A stretch of 64,000 nucleotides of DNA, taken from Darksidea phi (taxonomy: Eukaryota > Ascomycota > Dothideomycetes > Pleosporales > Lentitheciaceae). The notes beneath the pieces were generated by a model. The model had not been told where the DNA came from, did no database searches, and worked only from the letters and a program-made list of their open reading frames with translations. The first letter of the stretch is position 1; each line of letters begins with the position of its first letter. The stretch lies in NCBI GenBank assembly GCA_030770425.1, contig JASJFT010000237.1:1-64000 (forward strand), in the 5' to 3' direction. Made by a program: the position numbers and the translations under genes. This document shows positions 27,137-36,520 of this stretch, piece by piece.

Positions 27137-27678
27137 ACCGCGCGGCCAAATGGCCCAGGCGCGCGCGGGGCTTGCAACCGTTGGCCTGAGGGCTACGTAT
27201 ATATACTATTCTGCGCTAGAATATCTCACGATAGATTATTCGCACCTTTTTTGGAAGGTTGTACGGCCTAACGGCGCAGGGCCAGGTTGTTACAGTAAGT
27301 CTTATTCTCTTATCTTTAATATAATGAATAGGGAGCGACATTACATGTAAGAAAAATAGAAACATATTCGGTTTTCTCGTCTTTTCTCTGGATTCGGCGT
27401 GCGAAATGTAGTGGATCGGCAGCCGGCCTGTGTTAGTTGTCCGCCTTACGCTACTATCGGGAAGGTGGATACACCGGTACCTGTAAGTAAAACGCGGCTA
27501 GCCGCCCCGAATACCCACTCCGCCTTGTCTAGAGTTCGCTCACTCACATGCTTCTACGAGTTGAGTCCTTCACCTTTGTTTCATTCGAGTCAACCATTCG
27601 CAACGATCTTATACGTTCTACAGAGCTGAAAGCCCTCGAATTGTAATTTTCAACAGGCTGAAGCAGTCACTCGGCACC
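27137..27678. other. Intergenic, upstream of the rhodopsin-like gene
   Basis: Starts with a GC-rich patch (gcgcggccaaatggcccag) at the RIP border and leads into the 5' region of the gene at 27679. No gene was recognised. Confidence 0.5.
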
Positions 27679-28983
27679 ATGACGGGCCTACTCAAGAGGA
27701 CGACATTCAAGCCAACGAATAGTCACCAGCTGTCCATCGTCATCCTCCCGATCGTATTCGTCGTTCTAGCCACTATATGCTTGGCTTTGAGGTTCCGAGC
27801 AAGGCGATTGCAGAAGACGGCGTTCATATTTGATGACTGGCTGTATCTTACTGCGCTAGTATGTTCCATTTCTGTTAAGAGTATTCTCAGTCTGACATTC
27901 GAAAGCTTTTGACGTGGGGTTTCCAAGGCGTCAACTTGACAGCCGTGTTCGCAGGAGGAGCAGGTCTACCGATCGCGACCGTCATCGCAATCGATCCCAT
28001 GGCCGTGACGAGGTATTTGAAGGTACGCCGTCAGCCTCGCGGAATACCCCAAAAATTGCCGATTTGGTGCATTGACACCGGGAGCAGATCATCTTCGCGA
28101 ACTTCTCGCTATGGGTCGTAACCGTCTCGGTCGTCCAGCTTTCTATTCTCTTCTTCTACATCCGTCTGTTGGGCGTCGTCGACTGGTTCCGTTGTGCGTG
28201 CTATGCGTTGGCCGCCATGATTGTAGGGTTTGGGATTGCCGGTTTCTTCTCTCAAGTCTTCTCATGCACGCCAGTGCGCAAAGCGTGGGAGCCCTTAGAG
28301 CCCGGCCATTGCGTCGAAGGGAAGCCCTACTGCTCCACCATTAGCATCATCCACGTGTTCTTTGACCTGGGAATCGTGGTGCTGCCGATTCCCTTGACCT
28401 GGAAGCTGCAGGTTGCGATTCGGAGCAAGGTGATGCTGTCGGGTCTGTTGGGTCTCGGTCTCTTGTACGTCTGCAACCCAGAAGAGTCGCATGTGCGAGC
28501 GGAAGTCACTGACTGAGAGACAGTGCGACCATCATATCGCTGTTGAAGACAGTGTGCGTCTTCGATCTCACGGGGATACCGCAGGAGGACATCACCGACT
28601 ACCTGTGGCTCACCATTCTGCTGCAGACGCTTGAGCTGCCCGTCGGTATCATCTGTTGTTGCGTGCCGAGCTTGAAGCCAGTGTGGGCAGAGGTCGCGCC
28701 CAAGTTCGGCTCGATGACAGGCCGGCTGCTGTCGTACGTACGAAGCACCCGCAGCACGACGAGCAAATCGTACCGTTCCAGGTCTGGGCCGAACACTGGC
28801 AACGAGTCCGTTGCGGGCTTCGCGAGGCTTGATGACAGCTCCAGCCAGGTCGGACGAGGCAGCATGGACAACAAGACGACTGCGCCGACCGACGAGGTGG
28901 AGCTGGAGCTGGCGAACCGGACACATGACGAGGGGGGCAACCGCATCGCTGTGGTGAACTCGTACTCGGTGAGCGGGAACTGA
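27679..28983 (+). CDS. Fungal rhodopsin-like integral membrane protein, 377 aa
   Basis: Four exons: 27679-27858, 27906-28022, 28088-28464 and 28524-28983. The introns are 47, 65 and 59 nt; the first acceptor (AAAG) is weak and is the least certain junction. The protein has several hydrophobic segments: IVILPIVFVVLATICLAL near residue 25, WVVTVSVVQLSILFFYIRLL, MIVGFGIAGFF, IVVLPIPLTW and the IICCCVPSL region. It carries family landmarks of the fungal seven-helix proteins often called rhodopsin domain-containing (FDDW after helix 1, CTPVRKAW, PIPLTWKLQ, and a PSLKPVWAEV segment at the end of the last helix). No retinal-binding Lys is evident, as is usual for this family. The tail is hydrophilic and Ser/Thr-rich. 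Function of the family is largely unknown. Confidence 0.85.
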
Positions 28984-29591
28984 GGGGATCTGCGCTAACT
29001 ATAGGCTATGCAAAGCGATATGAGGAACGCTGGAATGGATGCATTCCATGGTGTATTCAATGTGCAGTGGACGATAGCGATAGGCAATGTGCGTCATCTC
29101 TAGTGGCTCCCTCCCGCCCTCAGCTAGCGCCCGGTGTTTTCCAAATGCAGTGTTCGAAAATTAGCCCCCACAGGCCTCGTCTTCTTATAGCAATGGGGTT
29201 TCGCCTAAAACAGTCCGCCCGCATACCCTGCCTACTGTTTCGGGGTGCATATAATTTCCGGAATTGTAATAGTAAACAAGGCCGTGTCCGACGCCCGGCT
29301 GGGGGACGGCAGTGCCACCTTTTTCACGCCGCAGGGACAACGGCGAGGGAAGGCGCGACTGCTGCTGTGCCTCATGTCCCCCTCCTCGCGCAGGCAACAG
29401 CCTCAACGCCCCGACTTCCTAGACCATGTATCAGGCGAGCTCGCACACCAAATCAGGTCACATGACTGCTCCTGGCTGCTACGCCTCATTCTGTTCTATT
29501 TAAGCTGCTCTCATACAGAGCTTTCACAATCAACCGCAGTTCTCACTTCTTTTCCTCACAGTGATTCATCTTGAACCCTCACTGTGATACC
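28984..29591. other. Intergenic / promoter of the methyltransferase gene
   Basis: No gene recognised. A TATA-like tctatttaag at 29495-29504 precedes a pyrimidine-rich run (near 29540-29560) typical of fungal transcription starts, followed by the ATG at 29592. Confidence 0.45.
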
Positions 29592-30419
29592 ATGGCATTC
29601 CAGCCGAAGCAAATCACGCAGTACGAGGCCTCCCACCTTGCCGAGTTGCAGGGCGACGTCAGCGAGACGGCCATCAACCACAGCCTCGGCCTCATCCCTC
29701 CGTTCCTCGACGGCGATATCATCCACGACAATGCCTGTGGCGCCGGTGCCGTCACGGCCTGCATCATGGAGTCGCTGCCGCCGAATGTAAACGTCCACAT
29801 TGACGCCACCGACATCAATCCGCAGTTCGTTGAAGGCTGCGCGGCCCTAGGCGAATCCCGCAAGTGGCCCGTCAGCGCCGCCGTCATGTCCGCCCAGGAG
29901 CTGGCCTTCCCCAACGACCGCTTCAACAAGTCCTTTACGAGCTTTGCCTTCCACTGCGTTGGCGACCACGATGCCGCCGCTAGGGAAATCTACCGCACGT
30001 TGAAGCCGGGTGGCACCGCCGTGGCGTCCATCTGGATCTACATGCCCCATGTCGATGCCTTGCAGCATGCCCACTGGCGCACTCGCGGAAAGGACGGGAA
30101 CATGCCCGTGCTGCTTCCCCTGAAGGGCTTCCAGGAGGAGCATCTCCGCAAGGCACTCGAGGCTGGCGGCTTCACCAACATCACCTGCTCGGAGAAGGAC
30201 TGCTACTTGAAGATCCCTGAGCTGAAGCGCTGGGCACAGTTGGCCTGGAGCTATTTGGGCGTTCTTCCGGAAGGATGGAGCCAGAACGACGAGGACAAGT
30301 GGGACGAGGCCATTGACGATATCGTGGAGCAATTGAAGAGCGGAGATGGCATATCCAAGAATGACAAGGGCGAGACGGTGCTCAAGATGATCGCTTGCAC
30401 TGCCGTTGCGGAGAAATGA
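29592..30419 (+). CDS. SAM-dependent methyltransferase, 275 aa
   Basis: Single exon. The ATG at 29592 has a good context (accATGgc); the in-frame TTG further upstream is not used as a start. The class I methyltransferase fold is shown by motif I HDNACGAGAVT (about residues 49-59), an acidic residue after strand 2 (IDATDINPQF), the strand 4 region NKSFTSFAFHCVGDHDAA, and the LKPGGTAVASIW motif. The C-terminal half includes GFTNITCSEKDCYLKIPELKRWAQLAWSYLGVLP cut into the usual family spacing. Fungal proteins of this kind often act on small molecules in secondary metabolism, but the substrate is unknown. The neighbours are two broken relatives (30550-31450 and 31780-32087), so this may be the surviving member of a local family. 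Confidence 0.88.
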   Translation: MAFQPKQITQYEASHLAELQGDVSETAINHSLGLIPPFLDGDIIHDNACGAGAVTACIMESLPPNVNVHIDATDINPQFVEGCAALGESRKWPVSAAVMSAQELAFPNDRFNKSFTSFAFHCVGDHDAAAREIYRTLKPGGTAVASIWIYMPHVDALQHAHWRTRGKDGNMPVLLPLKGFQEEHLRKALEAGGFTNITCSEKDCYLKIPELKRWAQLAWSYLGVLPEGWSQNDEDKWDEAIDDIVEQLKSGDGISKNDKGETVLKMIACTAVAEK

Positions 30420-30549
30420 GCGAAGCAGAATACCGATATCCAGCCTATCAAAAGCTCTTGTAGCAGACACTCTCGATTGGTAGAAAACAATTCAAACATG
30501 GGTCAAGGGCCCAGACATTTTATTTGTATCCGTGTATAAGACCAATGCC

Positions 30550-31450
30550 TTACGAGGGTTTACGACCCCACGCAGCCACAATCTTGAAGTGCGCCCCGCG
30601 CTCCTCCAACTCGGCTCTAATCGCTTTGACGAAACTTTCCGCATCTTGCCCTTCCTTGCCCGTGTCACCCCCTACGAAAGCATGCAAGGCCCTCGCAGCC
30701 GACATTAGCATGAGTATGCTTTTCTCTCACACATCCGCATCTGAACATGCAGCCGCGTATAGAATACTGAAAGTCTTCTCCTGCACTTGCTCCAACCCCG
30801 CATCCTTCAGGTAGGTTTTCAAATGCGCACCGTAATCGAATCCAACGCCGACCGTGTCCAAGAATGCCGACATCAGAACTTCGAGGCGTTTTACTACCGG
30901 GCCATTGGTTGACTCGCCCGCGAAATCGCTTTCTTGCAGCTCAACCCATCCGCCCGATGTAGTAACCTCGGCAAGCCCTCTGGCGCAATCGCTGAGCGAG
31001 TTGTGACCCGCTCCTGGGAGGGTGAGCCGCTGGTGTATATAGTCGAATGTCGATGTCCAGTCTTCTGGCCAATCCTTGGTGATGGATTGCACGTGGAAGG
31101 AGCATCTCTCGGGGGCTGGATTCGGGAAATAGTCCTCGACGATATCGGTTCCGACGTACGCGTGCGTCCCACCAACAGACTCGTTCGGGTTACGGAGCTA
31201 CAGGCCTAGTATTTGCGCTGTTAGCACCTTTTCACCGCTACGATCAAGGCAGCGCCAGGCGGTTTAGGAGTAACGTACCGTCGGCGGTTCCCGAATCCAG
31301 GATTCTGAGTTTAAGCAGATTAAAGTTGATAGGAGTAAGAGCCAGAGCGCCTATGCTACTCTCGAGTACGACATACTGGTTTGCTAGCCTCTGGAGCTCG
31401 CCGTCGTTATCCTCTATGACGTACTGCTCTTTGTCCTCGGAGGTAGCCAT
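30550..31450 (-). pseudogene. Methyltransferase pseudogene with two in-frame stops
   Basis: Two exons on the minus strand, 31450-31279 and 31205-30550, with a 73-nt intron (GTACGT donor, ACTAG acceptor); 275 codons in all. The ATG-started frame carries the fungal UMTA/LaeA-like pattern: LRILDSGTADG for SAM binding, VGTDIVEDYFPNP, FDYIHQRLTLPG and GGWVELQESD. Two stops break it. The TAG at complement 31200-31198 stands where relatives have Trp (L-W-L-R), and a TGA lies at complement 30729-30727 near the C-terminus, after which the frame continues to a natural stop (AHFKIVAAWGRKPS). The TAG is a TGG to TAG change of the RIP type. Exon structure and length are otherwise intact, so the loss is recent. 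Confidence 0.85.
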
Positions 31451-31779
31451 TGTAGAAGTTGTGGGGTCGCTGTTAAGGGTGATGATGACGAGAATAACTA
31501 GCGCGGGTTGTGGGGACGATTCGGGTTCCTCTACCTTGGAGCCTCGTAAATGGATTCTTCGAGGAAGTGTGCTGCTGGCTGCTTAGTAAAGCCCGTTCAC
31601 CCCGGCTTGTAGCCGTACTTTCCAAGTCGGATGAATTTGTGTTGGCTTACAGCAAGCTGGGCTTCCATCCCGGTGCCCGGCGGATAGAGGCACTCGGATG
31701 CCGCTGTGTAGCACAATGTTAAGGTGAGGATAACCTCGGCAGGCCTTCGTTCCTCATCCAGGCCTCCGAAGTACGCCAA

Positions 31780-32087
31780 ATGATCAGAATGAATTCAAGC
31801 ACCTTCGTCCCCAAGCTAGCCATCCGCAAGAACGTCGATCTCTACAGCGAGATCACGGCGAACTCGACCAGAACGTCGCGCGGAACGTACTCGAGCTCGT
31901 CCCCCGGCTTCGCCCAGGATGGGCCGTCCGCGACGACGGTTGCGGGGCGGGAGAAGTCACGGGAGTTATCATGGACCAGACGTACCTGGATCGATTCCAA
32001 GCCCAGGCGCTCCAACAGGGCTGGCCCGTGCGCGTCGCGAATATGGGGGCGGAAACGCTGTCCTTTGCCGACGACACTGCTGCCTAA
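31780..32087 (+). pseudogene. Truncated, frameshifted methyltransferase fragment
   Basis: The frame from ATG 31780 reads to VDLYSEITAN, then meaning continues one frame over: LDQNVARNVLELVPRLRPGW, then a motif I (DDGCGAGEVTGVIMDQ), then WPVRVANMGAETLSFADDTA and a stop at 32085. This matches the N-terminal half of the intact methyltransferase at 29592 (HDNACGAGAVT, WPVSAAVMSAQELAFPND). One missing base near 31860 would explain the frame change. The C-terminal half is absent. Confidence 0.7.
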
Positions 32088-32215
32088 TCTCACAACATTA
32101 CAACCCCTATAAGCCTCAAGTGCGCCCGCAGCCGCCCAGGGACTGTGTATACGATATTTTTGTTGCAACCCCGTTACTGTTACCAACCGTTAGCTTCCTC
32201 ACAAATACATGAATC

Positions 32216-34811
32216 ATGACAGATCAGATTACCGGTAGCATGAGCGCAATCAAAATAAACGCCAATCAAGCTGAAGAAAGCGAAGATGAATCAGATCATG
32301 AAGGGCTTGTTCGTCATCACGCGGCCTGCGACAACTGCGATAAGGTACGTCTCTCATGTATAGCGATGGCCATGGGTCCTCTAGCTGATACACAAAGCCC
32401 ATCTACGGCATTCGTCACAAATGCTTAGACTGTCCCGATTGGGACTACTGCTCCAAGTGCGTCGACATTGCTGAGCACATACACCATCGCGATCGTTTCA
32501 AGGCTATCTACGAACCATTGCAAAGAAGCCAACCTGCTCCCGGCACCTACGGCTCGCTTCCAACAGATAAGGGCACACACTGGACTCGCCTCCTTCTGCT
32601 ACGACAAGGTGAACCTTCCGACACTGTGGAGTGTCTTTTGAGGCCATATGACCTCAATACCCTGCAGTACCTCGATAAAAGTGAAAAGCTTTTGCCCTAC
32701 GGTGCCCTTTCCTACGTCTGGGGATCTCGAGAGGACATGCACGAAATAATCGTCAACGGAGAGCCCGTTAAAGTTACCAAGAATCTGCACGAAGCACTTG
32801 TAGCTGTCCGCATCCCTTCAGCATCACAATCGCTCTGGGTAGACGCCATCTGCATCAACCAAGAAGATACGGAAGAACGGAGCAGCCAGGTTGCCAAGAT
32901 GGCATCTATCTACCGACGGGCGGCCGAGGTGTTCATCTGGCTCGGCCACGACGATCCCGAGTACGTCGAGCCCGCATTCACGTACCTGTGTCAGCGAGCG
33001 AATAAGATATACCTTGGTTTTGGCTGGACGCGCAGACTCTTCAACATGCGTCTTGCTTCCTATGTAACTCGCCGCCACGAAGTCCCCGCCTCAGAACTGC
33101 AACTCGAGGATGTTCGCCCCACGCCTGCGCAGTACGAGGCCCTCTGCGCCTTCTTGCGACAGCCGTGGTTCTACCGGCTTTGGGTTGTGCAGGAAGCCAG
33201 CGTGTGCAAGAAAGCCACGTTTTGTTGGCACGAGAGTTATATTGATCTAGCCTTCGTCATGGTCGCGTTGGAAGAGTGGGGGGAGGATAGCGAATTGTTG
33301 GAGTCGCCACGAGGACTGGACAACCTTAGCACGATTTGGACAAATCGGAAATTTGAGTCCAAGGGTATGTCGAAGCCGTTCGCGAAGTTGTTGTATGATG
33401 TAAGGGAGTTTAACTGCTATGATCCAAGGGACAGGGTGTATGCGTTGCTGGGGATGAAGGCTTACGGTATGTACAAATTACATTTGTGAGGCCTCGGGAC
33501 AGGGAGGAGGTTATGTCCGTTCAAGTCCGCGTGCAGCATCCTCCATCACGTTGTTCGTGTTGTCCTTTGACTACTTGCTAACATTGCTATCGCTCTCCAG
33601 GCACCGACCCCGAGAATGACGATCTCTTTATCAAACCAGACTACAACATTCATGTTCACGACCTCTACACACAAGTTGCGAAAAAGTTGATCATCGAGCG
33701 GAACGAGCCATACCTCATCTCCTGCGTATACCATGGTGACGAGGTTACTGATGGACTCCCATCCTGGGTCCCAGACTGGAGTAAGCCAGCTCCAGCTCTT
33801 GACACCTTCCGCATCGGCCGCGAAATGTATGTAAACACGGGTCCAGTGCTTGACACCTACGGCGTGGATGTGTCCTTGATCACTCGAACTGTACGCAGTA
33901 GCGATACCGATAAAGAAGAGTCGCAAGAGTATCTACGGATTGCAGGATCTCACATTGCAAACATAGAAATGGTAACGCCTATATTGCGAGCTGAGCATAT
34001 CACGTCTTGCTTTTCGGGCGGAGATGAAGAAACGCAGAATTTGAAAGACATTCTCAAAGATGTGTGCGACGAATTCGACGACGAGGACGTCCTGGCAGCC
34101 ATGCTACGATGCCGCGTCTACCCCCAGAAACTGCTCGACTCTTGGCCCGAACCGTTCTTCGGCTACAAAGACCTCTACACATTTCTCACCACGCCTGATA
34201 TTCCTGAGTCCGAACTTGACGAGGAACAGGCACTCGTGCTTGGAAAAGAAAATAAGGAGCAGAAAGACTACTACAATATGAGGGCCTTCCACATCTTGTA
34301 CCCAGGATATAAACAAAAAAAGAGAGATGAACGCAAGGCACTACCTGTGATTCACGTCTCCCGCGCAACCCTCATATCTCGCTTCCGCGCCGCCCTCGCC
34401 GCACTTGTCGACGGCAGACGATTGTTCGCGTTCCCAGCTGTCGATCACTACGCCTTGCCCCCGCCACCGCTGTCTCCACTGTCTTCGCCCTCATCTTCCC
34501 CCACCCGCTCCAACCGCTACGGCCCTATATATAGTTTTGACCTCAAGTGGCGCATCGCCTCCGCGCCAGCCATCATCCAAAAAAACGACATGGTAGTTAT
34601 CCTGTTCAACTGTTTCGACTTCTACATCCTACGGGACACGCCTAACCAGGGCTTCAACCGCGTTAAGCCGATCAGGGGCAAGGATGAGGCTGCCGAGATC
34701 AAGGGTGTGAGGCTGCTTGGGACTTGCGATATTTGGGCGTATAATTATGAGTGGGAGGTTTCTCAGCATCAGTCTGCGGAGAGGCCGATTGATTATTTCG
34801 AGATATTTTAG
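32216..34811 (+). CDS. ZZ zinc-finger and HET-domain protein, 802 aa
   Basis: Three exons: 32216-32344, 32398-33466 and 33601-34811, with phases that join perfectly; the introns are 53 and 134 nt. The N-terminus is acidic, then a ZZ-type zinc finger spans the first intron (CDNC, then CLDCPDWDYCSKC and HIHH, about residues 38-75). A HET domain follows with its three classic blocks: YGALSYVWGS (about residue 140), LWVDAICINQED (about 190) and QVAKMASIYRRAAEVFIWLG (about 205), then the FYRLWVVQEA block. HET proteins trigger cell death when unlike strains fuse (heterokaryon incompatibility); a ZZ finger before HET is an occasional fusion in fungi. The long C-terminal part has no recognised domain. 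The frame is intact, unlike its neighbours. Confidence 0.9.
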
Positions 34812-35261
34812 GTCATGGAAGTCATTTGGGGCAGAACAGTGCATGACGGCGTGATAGGCAACAGATATAATGACTGTTGCAACCAACACGATAAAGCATA
34901 TGCGTAAGACTTGCTGCACCTCGCAATTCTGTATAACGTAATTCCGTAAACCAGCAGGTACACTTCAGGGCTTCCAATCAGCAATGTTATCGCCGTTTAA
35001 ACGTGAGAAACCTTGAGGGCAATCTCAGACAGAATTGTGCTTTAGGTCTAGTCTAAGAAGCCGAGGCGCTTAATAGTACCGACAGCGAAACCTCCTCTAG
35101 CGCGAACTGTCGCTGGCGCCCGCGGTGGCCGTGCGCCAGCGATGCCGTGCTCTGGCGATGGTGGAGGTGCATGTCGCCGGAGATTCTGCACGCTAGCGAC
35201 TTGGCGGGTCGTGGCTTCGGCGGAGGCTGGAGCGTTCCTCGCCAGCGTAGCCCTACTAAGA
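34812..35261. other. Intergenic, GC-rich toward RIP block 3
   Basis: No gene recognised. The last 200 bp are GC-rich with several cgccagcg/cgctggcg copies, then composition changes abruptly to AT at 35262. Confidence 0.5.
35110..35142. repeat. 10-bp perfect inverted repeat
   Basis: tcgctggcgc (35110-35119) and gcgccagcga (35133-35142) flank a 13-bp loop. Further single copies of the same word nearby suggest a small local repeat family. Confidence 0.6.
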
Positions 35262-35655
35262 TAAGACGTATATTACTAAACTACCTCTATAAGATAATAG
35301 TATCGATTATACCTAATAGAAAGCTTAAGCTAAACATAGTCTAATAATACTTAGATCTCGTATCTTATTAATATAGAAGTTTATTAAGTTAATTATAAAA
35401 AAAGATTACGAATATCTTATAAAAAATCTATTTACTACTTAATTATTTAAGATAGTAAAATTAATAAGAACTTTTAAAGTATTAACTCCTTAATATTAAC
35501 GTTATACTACTAGTTTTTAAAAAGAAGTAGAAAGGATTCGAATTATAAGATACGTATAAGTAGATAGATATAGAAATACTAAGATAGTAAAAGAATTATA
35601 TTCGGATAGAGATAAGATAAATTCTTAAGAAGACGTAATAGTAGAACGTAGGACA
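35262..35655. repeat. RIP-degraded AT-rich block 3
   Basis: About 390 bp with nearly no CA or TG (one CA at 35335), directly downstream of the ankyrin gene's 3' end. No coding potential. Confidence 0.85.
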
Positions 35656-35771
35656 ATATAGGGTCCGGTACGTGACCGTGGCCGGGCCGATGATAATCCG
35701 GGAGTCCTCCGGTAGGAGTAGGCGTGACATCTTCGCGTTGATATCTGCCCCCTTCTCTACTAGTAGCCTTA
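35656..35771 (-). pseudogene. Frame-shifted tail of the ankyrin array
   Basis: Downstream of the stop at 35772 the minus strand still encodes ankyrin sequence in another frame: AVVRLLVEKGADINAK, then a non-repetitive tail (LLLPEDSRIIIGPATV). The stop upstream results from a 58-bp deficit between two repeats, so this was once the gene's C-terminus. Confidence 0.7.
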
Positions 35772-36520
35772 CTACCGCTTCGTACCCACCCCCTTCTCCA
35801 CTAGTAGCCTTGCTACTACTTCGTGACCGTTTACTTGCGCCCCGTATAGCGCTGTATGATTAAACCTATCCTTCGCGTTGACGTCTGCCCCTTTCTCTAC
35901 TAGTAGCCTTACTACCGCTTCGTGCCCGTTCGCTGCCGCCTGATATAGCGCCGTCTCCTTGTCGAACTCGTTCTTCGCGTTGACCTCTACCCCCTTCTCT
36001 ACTAGTAGCCTTGCTACTGCTTCGTGCCCGTTCACTGCCGCCGCGTGTAGCGCTGTATTACCAACCCTATCCTTCGCGTTGACCTCTACCCCCTTCTCTA
36101 CTAGTAGCCTTGCCACCGCTTCGTGCCCGTTCGCTGCCGCCCCGTGCAGCGCCGGNNNNNNNNNNNNNNNNNNNNNNNNNNNNNNNNNNNNNNNNNNNNN
36201 NNNNNNNNNNNNNNNNNNNNNNNNNNNNNNNNNNNNNNNNNNNNNNNNNNNNGCGTTGACCTCTACCCCCTTCTCTACTAGTAGCCTTGCCACCGCTTCG
36301 TGCCCGTTCGCTGCCGCCCCGTGCAGCGCCGTCTCCCCGTCGTTGTCCTTCGCGTTGACGTCTGCCCCCTTCTCCACCAGCAGCCTTGCCACCGCTTCGT
36401 GCCCCTTCGCTGCCGCCCTGTGCAGCGCCGTCCTCCCCCCGTTGTCCTTCGCGTTGACGTCTGCCCCCTTCTCCACCAGCAGCCTTGCCACCGTTTCGTG
36501 CCCCTTCGCCGCCGCATATA
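35735..36520 (-). repeat. 99-bp ankyrin-coding tandem repeats
   Basis: Near-identical units (33 codons, HEAVARLLVEKGxxVNAKD type). The word gcgttga starts at 35735, 35875, 35977, 36076, then after the gap at 36253, 36352 and 36451. The spacings are 140, 102, 99, 177 (across the gap), 99 and 99 bp. On the plus strand the LLVEKG codons change from ccaccagcagcc in the units near 36370-36480 to ctactagtagcc in units from 36290 downward. Confidence 0.9.

Noticed and set aside
29067..29574. Overlapping plus-strand frames between the rhodopsin-like and methyltransferase genes
   Set aside because: Low-complexity Arg/Pro/Ser sequence covering the promoter region; no domain or splice logic.
31842..32186. 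Minus-strand open frame of 114 codons
   Set aside because: It is the opposite-strand shadow of the methyltransferase fragment, which carries a real motif I.
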